The notes below the pieces were generated by a model that saw only the letters and a program-made list of their open reading frames with translations, was not told the origin of the DNA and did not search any database. Below, in pieces: positions 51,842 to 59,906 of a stretch of DNA of 64,000 nucleotides (the stretch's first letter is position 1; each line of letters begins with the position of its first letter). Origin of the DNA: CAZXGD01 sp046350455. Its GTDB lineage: Bacteria; Planctomycetota; Phycisphaerae; Phycisphaerales; SM1A02. The position numbers and the translations under genes were made by a program. The stretch spans positions 62,001 through 126,000 of the forward strand of contig JAXMAM010000001.1 of assembly GCA_046350455.1 (NCBI GenBank), read 5' to 3'.

Positions 51842-52897
51842 TCAGAAACCCGGGACACCAGTGCCTGGCACCAATTTCGGGAGGTGCTCGGCGATTTGGA
51901 TGCCGGTCAGCGCAGCGCCCTTGCGGATTTGGTCGCCGGCCACAAAGAGCCACAGGCCCAGGCCCGCGGGCTGGCTGGCGTCGCTACGAATGCGGCCCAC
52001 CAGCACTGGGTCGCGGCCGGACGCGTGGATCGGCTCGGGGAAGCGGTTGGCCGCGCGGTCGTCCACCACCTCCAGGCCGGGCGCCTTTGCCAGAATCTGC
52101 CGCGCCGCATCCTCGGTGAGCGGCTTGCGCAGCGTGAGGTTGATGGCCTCGGAGTGCGACCGCAGCACTGGCACACGCACGCACGTGGCGGCCACGCCAA
52201 TGGTGCTGTCCTCCATGATCTTGTGCGTCTCCAGCACCAGCTTGCGCTCCTCCTCGTTCATGCCGTCTGCGCCCACGGCGCTGTTGTGGCTGAACAGGTT
52301 GAACAGATACTGCCGCCCGAACACCGCGGTGGTGTACGGCTTTCCCGCAGCAAACTCGTGCGCCTGGCCTTCCAGCTCCGCCATGGCCTGCGCACCAGCG
52401 CCGCTGGCCGCCTGATACGTGCTCACCACCATGCGCGCTACGCCCACGGCGCGGTGAATGGGCGCCACCGCCATGAGCGCGATGATCGTGCTGCAGTTGG
52501 GCACCGCCACAATGCAAGGCTCGGTCCGCCCCTTCAGCACGTGGCCGTTCACCTCCGGAATGACCAGCGGCACCGCAGAGTCCATGCGGAACGCGCTGCT
52601 GTTGTCCACCACCCACGCGCCCTCTGCGACAGCGCGCGGTCCCCACTCCTTGCTCACGCCCTTGCCAGCGCTGAAGAACGCAATGTCCACGCCGCGGAAG
52701 CAGCCCTCGCGGAGCGCCTCCACCTGCACAGGCTGACCGTTCACCATGAGCGTCTTGCCAGCCGACCGCGCACTGGCGAACAGCCGCACCTGGCCATGCG
52801 CCACGTGCCGCTCCGCCAGCAGCTGCAGGAACTCCTGGCCCACCGCACCAGTGGCGCCAACAACAGCAACGCAGGGCATGGAATGAGTCTGGCTCAT
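51842..52897 (-). CDS. asd: Aspartate-semialdehyde dehydrogenase
   Basis: A 351-residue enzyme that reduces aspartyl-4-phosphate to aspartate-4-semialdehyde with NADPH, in the lysine, threonine and methionine pathway. Visible are the nucleotide-binding GATGAVGQEFL, the catalytic cysteine in VAVPNCSTI, the base region RVPVLRSHSEAI, and a conserved C-terminal half. The normal end would be about GIQIAEHL; the final residues KLVPGTGVPGF are encoded by a 34-bp repeat unit (51845-51878), which also leads to the stop codon. The ATG at 52897 or the one 18 bases later may be used; neither has a clear ribosome binding site. Confidence 0.92.
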   Translation of the reverse strand: MSQTHSMPCVAVVGATGAVGQEFLQLLAERHVAHGQVRLFASARSAGKTLMVNGQPVQVEALREGCFRGVDIAFFSAGKGVSKEWGPRAVAEGAWVVDNSSAFRMDSAVPLVIPEVNGHVLKGRTEPCIVAVPNCSTIIALMAVAPIHRAVGVARMVVSTYQAASGAGAQAMAELEGQAHEFAAGKPYTTAVFGRQYLFNLFSHNSAVGADGMNEEERKLVLETHKIMEDSTIGVAATCVRVPVLRSHSEAINLTLRKPLTEDAARQILAKAPGLEVVDDRAANRFPEPIHASGRDPVLVGRIRSDASQPAGLGLWLFVAGDQIRKGAALTGIQIAEHLPKLVPGTGVPGF

Positions 52898-52981
52898 GGG
52901 GGCAAAGATGCTACATCGCCCCGTTGCGCCTCGGGCCTGCAGTCTGCCTGTGCGCGGCCGGCGCAGCGCACCGGGCCTGCC

Positions 52982-53398
52982 TTACGCCCTGCGCCGTGGT
53001 TCTGGGGCCACCAGGAAGAACCGGCCGACTGCGGCATCAAAGCTGGTCTGGTCCGCACGCTCAAAGGTGAACGTGCCCTCCATGGTGCCCCAGCTGGTCA
53101 TGAGCGGCGCATAGCTCTGGTACTCGAACTTCCCACCAGGCGACAGCGTGGGCTGCTGGCCAACCACGCCCTCGCCCTCCACGTCATGCGCGCCGCCGTC
53201 CGCGTCCACGATGTGCCAGCGACGCCGGCGCAGCGTGACCGGAAACTCGCCCTCGTTCACGATCATCACGTGATAGGCAAAGTGAAACCGGCCGCTGGCG
53301 GGGTCGCTGCTGTCAGCAACAAACGCAGGCGTGACGCTGACGCGGATGCCGTCCGTGACGGCCTCGCTGCCGAACTTGACTGGCGTAGCGGTGGTCAT
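52982..53398 (-). CDS. apaG: ApaG domain protein
   Basis: A 138-residue protein of the ApaG (DUF525) family. The family pattern is evident: VSVTPAFV, a strand with FHFAYHVMIVNEG, RRRRWHIVDADGG, GEGVVGQQPTLSPGGKFEY and the small GTMEGTFTF strand. ApaG is linked to cobalt/magnesium efflux or diadenosine tetraphosphate handling; the exact biochemical role is not settled. The ATG is good. It stands alone between asd and trpC on the same strand, with gaps of 84 and 69 bases. Confidence 0.88.
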   Translation of the reverse strand: MTTATPVKFGSEAVTDGIRVSVTPAFVADSSDPASGRFHFAYHVMIVNEGEFPVTLRRRRWHIVDADGGAHDVEGEGVVGQQPTLSPGGKFEYQSYAPLMTSWGTMEGTFTFERADQTSFDAAVGRFFLVAPEPRRRA

Positions 53399-53467
53399 GG
53401 CTCGTGCCCAATTCTAGGCAAGCAGCGTGCCAAGCCAACGCAAACCCATCCGAGTCCCGCCCGCCCC

Positions 53468-54295
53468 TCACGCTGGCTTCACAGGCCCCAGCAGCGCCCG
53501 AAGCGCGTCGCCGGGGTCTGGCTCGCGCATCAGGCTCTCGCCCACCAGCACGATATGGACCCCGTGCTCCCGCAGACGCGCCAGATCGGCAGGCGTGCGG
53601 ATGCCGCTCTCTGCCACCATGACACGCCGCGTGGGTGCCTCCACCATGTCCGCCACGCGCATCACATGACGGATATCGGTCTGCATGGTCTCCAGATTGC
53701 GATTGTTGACACCCAGCAGTCCGTATCCAGCATGCGGGAAGCCAATGTGCGACAGCACCCGCCACAGGTTGTCCACCTGGTGGACCTCCAGCAGCGTGGT
53801 CATCTGCAGCTCGGTGGCCAGGATCTGAAAGTCAATGATCTGCGCCTCGCTCAGGCACTCTGCGATCAGCAGCACTGCATCAGCACCTGCTGCGCGCGAC
53901 TCCCACACCTGGTACGGATCCACAATGAAGTCCTTGCGCAACACCGGCAGCGGCACGGCATCGCGGATGCGGTGGATGAAGTCCAGCTGCCCGCCAAAGA
54001 ACTCCTGGTCTGTCAGGCAGCTGATGGCCGACGCCCCCGCCTCGTAGTATTTGCGTGCGATCTCCACTGGGTCGAAGTCGGCCCGGATGACACCCGCAGA
54101 GGGGCTCTTGCGCTTTACCTCCGCAATCACACGCGTGCCAGTCGGATGCCGGTCGTCCACGACGTTGCGGAAGAAGTTCCGCGGCCTGCCCAGCTCTGCG
54201 ATGCGCTCCTGCAGCACCTTCAGCGGCACGCGTCTCTGCGCCTCCGCCACCTCGCGGCGCTTGTGTTCGACGATGTGCCTCAGGACCGGGACCAT
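53468..54295 (-). CDS. trpC: Indole-3-glycerol phosphate synthase
   Basis: A 275-residue TIM-barrel enzyme converting CdRP to indole-3-glycerol phosphate in tryptophan biosynthesis. The active-site residues are visible: AEVKRKSPSAG (catalytic Lys), LRKDFIVD (second Lys), a LLIAE strand (Glu), GVNNRNL and VAESGI. Length is usual. The neighbour at 54294 is divergent with an overlapping start codon. No other trp genes are near except trpS at 60.2 kb. Confidence 0.94.
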   Translation of the reverse strand: MVPVLRHIVEHKRREVAEAQRRVPLKVLQERIAELGRPRNFFRNVVDDRHPTGTRVIAEVKRKSPSAGVIRADFDPVEIARKYYEAGASAISCLTDQEFFGGQLDFIHRIRDAVPLPVLRKDFIVDPYQVWESRAAGADAVLLIAECLSEAQIIDFQILATELQMTTLLEVHQVDNLWRVLSHIGFPHAGYGLLGVNNRNLETMQTDIRHVMRVADMVEAPTRRVMVAESGIRTPADLARLREHGVHIVLVGESLMREPDPGDALRALLGPVKPA

Positions 54296-55262
54296 GGCGG
54301 GCGTACGTACGGCGTGCTGCCTGGTTGCCGCGCTGGTTGCAGTGCCAGCGGAAGCGGCGGGGCAGGTGGGAGAGGGTAGCGCAGCCCCAGATCAGGCGTG
54401 GCTCACGGTGCTGCTGTTCTCGGTACTGGCAGCGGTGTGCGTATCGGCCTTCGTGCGCGTGCCGCTGTTCCGCATCCCGCTGGGCACAGGGCCGGCCACG
54501 CGCCTGCGGTCAGACGTGCTGGTGCTGGGCTGGGTGGGAGCGATCGTGGCAGCCCAGCCTGGCGCATGGGCGGCTGCCAGCGTGGCGGGTGCGTGGACAG
54601 ACTGGGACGCGCTGCCTGCGCTGGCGCAGAGCACGCTGCTTGGGCTGGGTGCAAACGTGGGTTCGCTGGCGTGGCTGGTGGCCATCCTGGTGCTGGCTGG
54701 GGTGCGGTGGGTGGAGCCGGCGGTGGAGCCCGCGCACGCCGCTGCGCCGTTCACGCCTCCTGCTCGCGCCCCGGCGGTGCTCTCGCTGGCGCTGGTGTTT
54801 GTCAGCTCGCTGCTGGCGTGGCCAGTGTGGACCGCGCTCGGCGGGATCGTCACGCTCATTCAGGAGCGTCTGGGCAGCCGCGCGCCCACGCTTGGCCATG
54901 AAGTGCTGGACGCCATGGTCCACTCGTCAGACCATGGCTGGCGCGTTGCGTCCATGCTGCTGGCGCTGGTGAGCGCGCCGGTGGTGGAAGAGCTGGCTTC
55001 CCGCGGGTTCCTGCAGCAGGGCATCAAGCGGCTGCAGTTCAGCCGGACCGTTGCAGTGCTGTGCACCTCTGCGGTGTTTGCGCTCATGCACTGGTCGGTG
55101 CTGCCAGCGCAAGCAAAGGCCTCTGGCCTCACAGTGCTCTTCACCGTGAGCGTGCTGTGGGGCTGGCTGTACGAACGCACCGGCCGCCTGTGGACCTGCA
55201 TGCTGGGCCACGCGCTGTTCAACCTGGCCAACCTGCTGCAGGCGCTCAGCGTGGGTCAATGA
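54294..55262 (+). CDS. CPBP family intramembrane metalloprotease
   Basis: A 322-residue membrane protein of the CPBP (CAAX-like/Abi) family. A signal-like segment starts the protein and several helices follow. The active-site motifs are EELASRGFLQ (EExxxR), FALMHW (FxxxH) and HALFNLAN (HxxxN), in the usual order and spacing. These proteases cleave prenylated or other membrane proteins; the substrate is unknown. The start codon shares two bases with that of divergent trpC. The upstream open frame is noise. Confidence 0.85.
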   Translation: MAGVRTACCLVAALVAVPAEAAGQVGEGSAAPDQAWLTVLLFSVLAAVCVSAFVRVPLFRIPLGTGPATRLRSDVLVLGWVGAIVAAQPGAWAAASVAGAWTDWDALPALAQSTLLGLGANVGSLAWLVAILVLAGVRWVEPAVEPAHAAAPFTPPARAPAVLSLALVFVSSLLAWPVWTALGGIVTLIQERLGSRAPTLGHEVLDAMVHSSDHGWRVASMLLALVSAPVVEELASRGFLQQGIKRLQFSRTVAVLCTSAVFALMHWSVLPAQAKASGLTVLFTVSVLWGWLYERTGRLWTCMLGHALFNLANLLQALSVGQ

Positions 55263-55274
55263 CCTGCGCAGCGG

Positions 55275-56918
55275 TCACGGCCCACTCGCCGCTGCCGGCT
55301 TGTCCAGCATCTTGATGCTGGTGGGCGGCTTGCCCAGGCTGTCGTAGGACAGCGAGCGGTGGATGTCCAGGTAGGTGGCGTCGTCCTGCGCCATGGCACG
55401 GGCGCCATCCAGGTCTGGGTGGATCTCCAGCGCGTAGGGCTTGCTTGGATCGAACCCTGGCGCGGTGACGCGCTGCAGGTTGTCAGGCGCGTTTGGCACC
55501 ACCTTCAGGGGCCAGCGTCGGTCGCCCTGCTGCAGCGTGACCTGCAGGCGCATGATGGCGCCATTGAAGAAGGTTGAGTTGGATCCCTCCAGCACATAGG
55601 AGTCACTGGAGTCATCCTTGGTCAAGACATAGGCGCGCAACTGGTCGTCCAGCCAGCCGTACCACTGTGGGTTGTCCACGGGCGTGAGCACCAGCGACTC
55701 GCGTGGCTTGATGACGAACTGCTGGCGCCAATGCATGGGAATTCCGTCCTCTGGCACTGGCTCGCTGGGGCCGCTGGTCTGCACCATGCGTCCATTCACC
55801 ATGCGGGGCGTGCTGGGAGCGCGGCGCGACTGCTGCAGCCACGCCTCTGCCTTGGCGCCGGTCAGCAGCACGCAGTCTGCGTCCACCTCGATGGTGCCAG
55901 AGGTGGGCGGCTCCAGGATGAGCAGCATGCGCTGCGAGCCCAGGCCTGTGGGCATGATCTGGTCCACCGGCTTCCATGCGTCGTCCCCCGCGCCGCTGGG
56001 ACGCCAGCGCGCCAGCTTCACAGCCAGCGCCAGCCGGTTGCGGACAGCGAAGCCCAGCGGCGAGCCGGCAAAATTGGCCTGCAGGTTGGGCGACACTGGC
56101 GTGCCGTACACCAGCGTGGGAGGCTCGGCCGCGGGCTGGAAGAGCTTGTTCAGGAAGGCGGGCTGCGCCAGCAGGTCGTCAAAGGCGCGTTCGTCGGCGG
56201 ATCCGGCCATGGTGATCAGCTGTCCGATGGCCTTCTGGTCCAGTGCTTCGAACTTCTCCTCTGAGTCTGCCAGCGTGGCGGCGACGAGCCTCACCAGCTG
56301 GTTCCGGGCGCTGCTGCCGCGCGAGTACAGGAACGGAAGCACGTTGGGCGACAGCACGGCGGGGAGCACCGCGTCGCGCACGGCCTGGTCGTTCCGCATG
56401 CGGTCCATCACCTGGTTGACCATGCCGATTGGGCTCGCTGGCCCCATGCCAACGCGCGCGCGCGGGCCGCGGCTGGTGAGCTCTGCCACCACCTCGGCCA
56501 CCGCGCTGCGGTCGCCAGCTCCAGCCAGCGTGAGCAGCTCGTCGATGGAGACAGCGTTGGCCAGCGTGCGGTCGCGCCAGTTCATGACCGCGTAGTTGAG
56601 ATGCGTGGCAGCCATGGCGGCGCCACCAGCCATCACCATCAGGCCCAGCACCGCCACGCCCCAGCGGCGGGAACGCACGCCAAACCGCACGCTGCGCCGG
56701 CGCTTGAGCGACTTGCCGCATTCAGGGCACGTCTCTGCTGTGTCTGGCGTGGCGCGCAGGTCAAACCCGCACGCTGCGCAGCGCGGCGCCCAGCCAGCCA
56801 CGCGGCCTGCCAGGCCAAGGCCCAGCGTCACGCCGCCAGCCGCAGCCAGCACCAGCGGCGCGTAGATCAGCGCTTCAAACAGCTCGACCGGAATGGCTCG
56901 GAGTGCAGAGACGATCAT
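55275..56918 (-). CDS. Zinc-ribbon membrane protein of unknown function
   Basis: A 547-residue protein with an N-terminal helix (AIPVELFEALIYAPLVLAA), a zinc ribbon (CAACGFDL ... CPECGKSL, about residues 45-70) and a second helix (WGVAVLGLMVMAGGAAMAA), then a large outer domain of mixed alpha and beta structure. It is the third member of this architecture in the window. Its start overlaps the stop of the zwf gene (ATGA), so it is translated with glucose-6-phosphate dehydrogenase, a curious pairing. Function unknown. Confidence 0.65.
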   Translation of the reverse strand: MIVSALRAIPVELFEALIYAPLVLAAAGGVTLGLGLAGRVAGWAPRCAACGFDLRATPDTAETCPECGKSLKRRRSVRFGVRSRRWGVAVLGLMVMAGGAAMAATHLNYAVMNWRDRTLANAVSIDELLTLAGAGDRSAVAEVVAELTSRGPRARVGMGPASPIGMVNQVMDRMRNDQAVRDAVLPAVLSPNVLPFLYSRGSSARNQLVRLVAATLADSEEKFEALDQKAIGQLITMAGSADERAFDDLLAQPAFLNKLFQPAAEPPTLVYGTPVSPNLQANFAGSPLGFAVRNRLALAVKLARWRPSGAGDDAWKPVDQIMPTGLGSQRMLLILEPPTSGTIEVDADCVLLTGAKAEAWLQQSRRAPSTPRMVNGRMVQTSGPSEPVPEDGIPMHWRQQFVIKPRESLVLTPVDNPQWYGWLDDQLRAYVLTKDDSSDSYVLEGSNSTFFNGAIMRLQVTLQQGDRRWPLKVVPNAPDNLQRVTAPGFDPSKPYALEIHPDLDGARAMAQDDATYLDIHRSLSYDSLGKPPTSIKMLDKPAAASGP

Positions 56919-58498
56919 GCGGACGATCCGTCGCTATTGTGCCACGCCCGGCCCTCGCGGGCCAAGAGCTCATCTGCAGATGCAGGCCCCCAGCTGCCTG
57001 GCGCGTAGTTGCCGCGGATGCCTTCGCGCAGCGGTGCGCTGGCAGGACCCAGGAAGGGCATCACAGCGCGCCAGGCGTCCTCGGTCTCCTCACGGGTCTT
57101 GAACAGCGTCTGGTCGCCGCGCATGGCGTCCACGATGAGCGGGCCATACGCCTCCACAGGGCGCGTGGCAAACTGGCTGCAGTAGTCCATGCTGAGCTCC
57201 GCTGGGCGGAACTGGATTCCAGGCCCCGGCACCTTGCTGTTGAAGCGCACGCGGAAGCGCTCGTGCGGCGCGATCTCGATGATGATGCGATCGGGCGTGA
57301 TGGCTTCGCGGGTCACGGCGCGGAACAGGTTGGCCGCTGGTGGCTTGAACTGCACCACGATCTCGGTGGACTTGCGCGCCAACCGCTTGCCCGTGCGCAG
57401 GTAGAAGGGCGTGCCGCCCCAGCGCCAGTTGTCAAAGGTGATGCGCAGCGCTGCAAAGGTCTCTGTGATGCTGCCAGGCGCGACGCCGGGGAGATCTGCG
57501 TAGGCAGGGGTGGGGGGGGTGCTCGCGGTCGTGCTGGCAGCGCTCGCGCTCGCGGCGCTCGTGCCCGCGGCGGTCGCGCCCGCGGAGTACTGCCCCAGCG
57601 CAGCCACGCGCGTGATGTCCTCTGCGCGCGGCAGCTGGATGCTCTCCACGATCTTGCGCTTCTCTGCGCGGATCTGGTCGGCCGTGTAGCTGCTGGGCGG
57701 CTCCATGGCCACGAATGCCATCACCTGCAGCAGATGGCTCTGGATCATGTCGCGGATGGCGCCCGTGTTGTCGTAGAAGGCGGTGCGGTTGTCCACGCCC
57801 AGCGTCTCTGCTGCGGTGATCTGCACGTGGTCCACGTAGCGCGCGTTCCACACCGGCTCAAAGATGCTGTTTGCAAAGCGGAAGACCAGCAGGTTCTGCA
57901 CCACCTCCTTGCCCAGGTAGTGGTCGATGCGATAGACCGCGTCCTCCTCGAACACGCGGCCCAGCGCGCGGTTCAGCGCGCGTGCGCTGCCCAGGTCGTG
58001 CCCGAACGGCTTCTCCACGATGATGCGCTGCCAGCTGCGCCGCGTGCGGTCCAGGCTGCACCACTGCTTGCCTTCGGTCACCATGCCGGCCGCGTCAATC
58101 TGCGCGATGATGGGCTCGTACAGCTCGGGCGCCACGCTCAGGTAGAAGAGCACGTTGCCGTGGCAGCCGTACTGCTCCTGAAGCGCGCTCACGCGGGCGG
58201 CGATGGGGGCCCACGCTTCGGCCTTCACTGCGTCGCCGGGCAGGTAGTGGATGCGCGCGGCCAGTGCGGCCCATGCGGCGGCGTCAAAGTCGCTGCCAGC
58301 TGCGGCGCGCACGCCTTTCTCCAGATCGTCGCGGAAGCTCTGGTCTGTCTTGGGCGACCGGCTGACGCCCAGGATGCACGTGTTGTCCGGCAGCGCACCA
58401 GCGCGGGCCATCTCGTACATGCTGGGGATGAGCTTGCGGTGCGTCAGGTCGCCCGACGCACCGAGGATCACAATGACGCACGGTTCAGCATTCGCCAC
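56915..58498 (-). CDS. zwf: Glucose-6-phosphate 1-dehydrogenase
   Basis: A 527-residue enzyme that oxidises glucose-6-phosphate to 6-phosphogluconolactone with NADP. The coenzyme fingerprint is ILGASGDLTHRKLIP, and the active-site segment is YRIDHYLGKEVVQN (substrate lysine and His). An extra Ala/Ser/Thr-rich insertion of about 35 residues (residues 295-330), encoded by a degenerate repeat at about 57510-57590, is absent from typical members. A 6-phosphogluconolactonase gene lies 3 kb downstream. The stop overlaps the start of the zinc-ribbon gene. Confidence 0.94.
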   Translation of the reverse strand: MANAEPCVIVILGASGDLTHRKLIPSMYEMARAGALPDNTCILGVSRSPKTDQSFRDDLEKGVRAAAGSDFDAAAWAALAARIHYLPGDAVKAEAWAPIAARVSALQEQYGCHGNVLFYLSVAPELYEPIIAQIDAAGMVTEGKQWCSLDRTRRSWQRIIVEKPFGHDLGSARALNRALGRVFEEDAVYRIDHYLGKEVVQNLLVFRFANSIFEPVWNARYVDHVQITAAETLGVDNRTAFYDNTGAIRDMIQSHLLQVMAFVAMEPPSSYTADQIRAEKRKIVESIQLPRAEDITRVAALGQYSAGATAAGTSAASASAASTTASTPPTPAYADLPGVAPGSITETFAALRITFDNWRWGGTPFYLRTGKRLARKSTEIVVQFKPPAANLFRAVTREAITPDRIIIEIAPHERFRVRFNSKVPGPGIQFRPAELSMDYCSQFATRPVEAYGPLIVDAMRGDQTLFKTREETEDAWRAVMPFLGPASAPLREGIRGNYAPGSWGPASADELLAREGRAWHNSDGSSA

Positions 58499-58722
58499 CC
58501 CCGCAGAATAGGAAAATGGTGCCTGGCACTCCTGTCCCTACTTTCTGGGGCGACGGGGGCCGGGGGGCGGTGCGGTGGTCAGGCGGAGGGGCGCGCCTCA
58601 CGCGGCACGCCGCGCCTCACGCCGCGCACCCCGCTTCACGCGGCGCCGCGGGGTTCACGCTGGGCTGTGCCTCGCGTGGTCCGGTCCGCCTCACGCAGCG
58701 CCGCGGGCCTCGCGCCGCCACC
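58499..58722. repeat. Intergenic region: one 34-bp unit plus degenerate direct repeats
   Basis: A single 34-bp palindromic unit (58512-58545, core GTGCCTGGCAC) lies upstream of zwf. Downstream of it, about 58590-58735 carries at least four degenerate copies of CCTCACGCxGCxCCGCGGG-type motif. The last copies reach into the 3' end of xerD, encoding its REARGAA tail. I see no gene here. The zwf promoter must lie within this GC-rich stretch. Confidence 0.65.
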
Positions 58723-59655
58723 TCACGCAGCTCCGCGGGCTTCGCGCGGGTGGAATCGCTCAATGGTGCGCCGCAGGTGGCTGCGGTCCACATGGGTGTA
58801 CACCTGCGTGGTGCCGATGTCCGAGTGCCCCAGGAGCTCCTGCACCACGCGCAGGTCTGCGCCGCCTGCCACCAGGTGCGTGGCAAACGAATGCCGCAGG
58901 AGGTGCGGATGCACCCCGCGGATGCCGGCCAGCGCTGCATACCGCCCCACGATTTGCCACACCGCCACGCGCTCGATGGGCCGGCCGGTGTGCGAGAGCA
59001 GCAGCCGGTACCGGTCGCGCCCGTCGTTCCAGCGCAGCAGGTGCGGGCGCAGTTCTGCCAGGTATCGCTTGGTGGCCTCGATGGCCGGCACGCCGATCGG
59101 CACCAACCGGTGCTTGTTGCCCTTGCCGATCACGCTCACCACGCCCAGCGTCTCATTGAAGTCGTTCATCTTCAGCGTGCCCACCTCGCTGGCGCGGAGG
59201 CCAGCGGCGTACATCAGCTCCAGCATGGCGCGGTCGCGCAGCCACATCTTGCTGTGCTCTGGCGCGGGCGTCTCCACCAGCTTCTTCATCTGCACGGGGG
59301 AGAGCGTGCCGGGCAGGCGCTTCCACCGCGTGGGGCGCTCCAGCAGGCGTGCTGGGTCGGCCTTGATGCGGAAGTTTGCGTGCAGGAACCGGAAGAACAC
59401 GCGCATGGTGGCCAGATGGCGCACGATGGTGGCGGGGTCAAGCCCGCGCTCCTTGCTCAGGTAGCGCATGTGCGCGGCCAGGTGGTCCACCGTGACCTCC
59501 GAGGGGTCGTACACGCTGTTGGCCAGCAGCCACGCGCGCATCTCCTCCAGGTCCCGGGTGTAGGCCTCCAGCGTGCTGGCGGCCAGGCCAGCCTCCACGC
59601 GGGCAAAGGTCAGGAAGTCACGGAGCGGAGCGTCGAATCCCTTGGGCGCGTCCAT
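58723..59655 (-). CDS. xerD: Site-specific tyrosine recombinase XerD-like
   Basis: A 310-residue tyrosine recombinase. The catalytic set is complete: Arg in AAGLRASEVG, Lys in GKGNKHRL, HxxR in HPHLLRHSFATH, His in LLGHSDI, and the nucleophile Tyr in TQVYTHVD. Length and motifs match XerC/XerD, the enzymes that resolve chromosome dimers at dif; XerD is the closer fit. The C-terminus merges into the intergenic repeats. The gene overlaps the upstream small Cys-rich gene by 38 bases. No attachment or integrase context is visible. Confidence 0.86.
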   Translation of the reverse strand: MDAPKGFDAPLRDFLTFARVEAGLAASTLEAYTRDLEEMRAWLLANSVYDPSEVTVDHLAAHMRYLSKERGLDPATIVRHLATMRVFFRFLHANFRIKADPARLLERPTRWKRLPGTLSPVQMKKLVETPAPEHSKMWLRDRAMLELMYAAGLRASEVGTLKMNDFNETLGVVSVIGKGNKHRLVPIGVPAIEATKRYLAELRPHLLRWNDGRDRYRLLLSHTGRPIERVAVWQIVGRYAALAGIRGVHPHLLRHSFATHLVAGGADLRVVQELLGHSDIGTTQVYTHVDRSHLRRTIERFHPREARGAA

Positions 59656-59878
59656 GGATGGTCACCGGTTGCGCGCGTGCGGGCGTGTTGCGGTACGCGG
59701 TCTCGCGATTGATGCGGTGGAACAGCACGCATCCGTAGTACCCGCCCAGGCAGTACCGGAACATGGAGTCCAGCTCGCCCATGCGATACCGCCCCTGGCA
59801 GCGCGGGTCGTTCTTGTCCACGTGCGGGCAGGCGTGGCTGAGGGCTGGATCGGGGTCCGGCATGCGGGGCGCATGCAT
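59618..59878 (-). CDS. Small cysteine-containing protein of unknown function
   Basis: An 86-residue protein with SHACPHVDKNDPRCQGRY and a later RYCLGGYYGCVLFHRIN, that is, four cysteines plus histidines that could bind a metal (zinc or iron). Overlap of 38 bases with xerD suggests translational coupling. I recall no named family; it may be a lineage-specific gene. The first 60 residues look real in composition, while the tail is the part lying inside xerD. Confidence 0.6.
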   Translation of the reverse strand: MHAPRMPDPDPALSHACPHVDKNDPRCQGRYRMGELDSMFRYCLGGYYGCVLFHRINRETAYRNTPARAQPVTIHGRAQGIRRSAP

Positions 59879-59906
59879 CCTAGATCGGCCGTTTGCCCGC
59901 GCGAAC

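Larger units (their letters stand above)
51262..51878. mobile_element. MITE-like element with paired 34-bp units at both ends
   Basis: A 617-bp element. The left end has two direct 34-bp units (51262-51295, 51296-51330), the right end two in opposite orientation (51807-51840, 51845-51878). Between them lie the 190-bp core shared inverted with 34303-34492, a 24-bp tandem repeat at 51591-51638, and several degenerate CCAGGCACC motifs (51690-51790). It starts at the TAG of the lipoprotein gene and ends inside asd. No open frame is credible. Confidence 0.75.

Noticed and set aside
51665..54379. 904-codon plus-strand open frame over asd, apaG and trpC
   Set aside because: It is antisense to three clearly recognised enzymes and has shadow-like composition.
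56903..59464. 853-codon plus-strand open frame opposite zwf and xerD
   Set aside because: It is antisense to both enzymes, which have complete active-site motifs; no motif is found in this frame.
58723..59655. Phage or integrative-element integrase
   Set aside because: The protein matches XerC/XerD in length and motifs, and no attachment site, excisionase or phage gene surrounds it.
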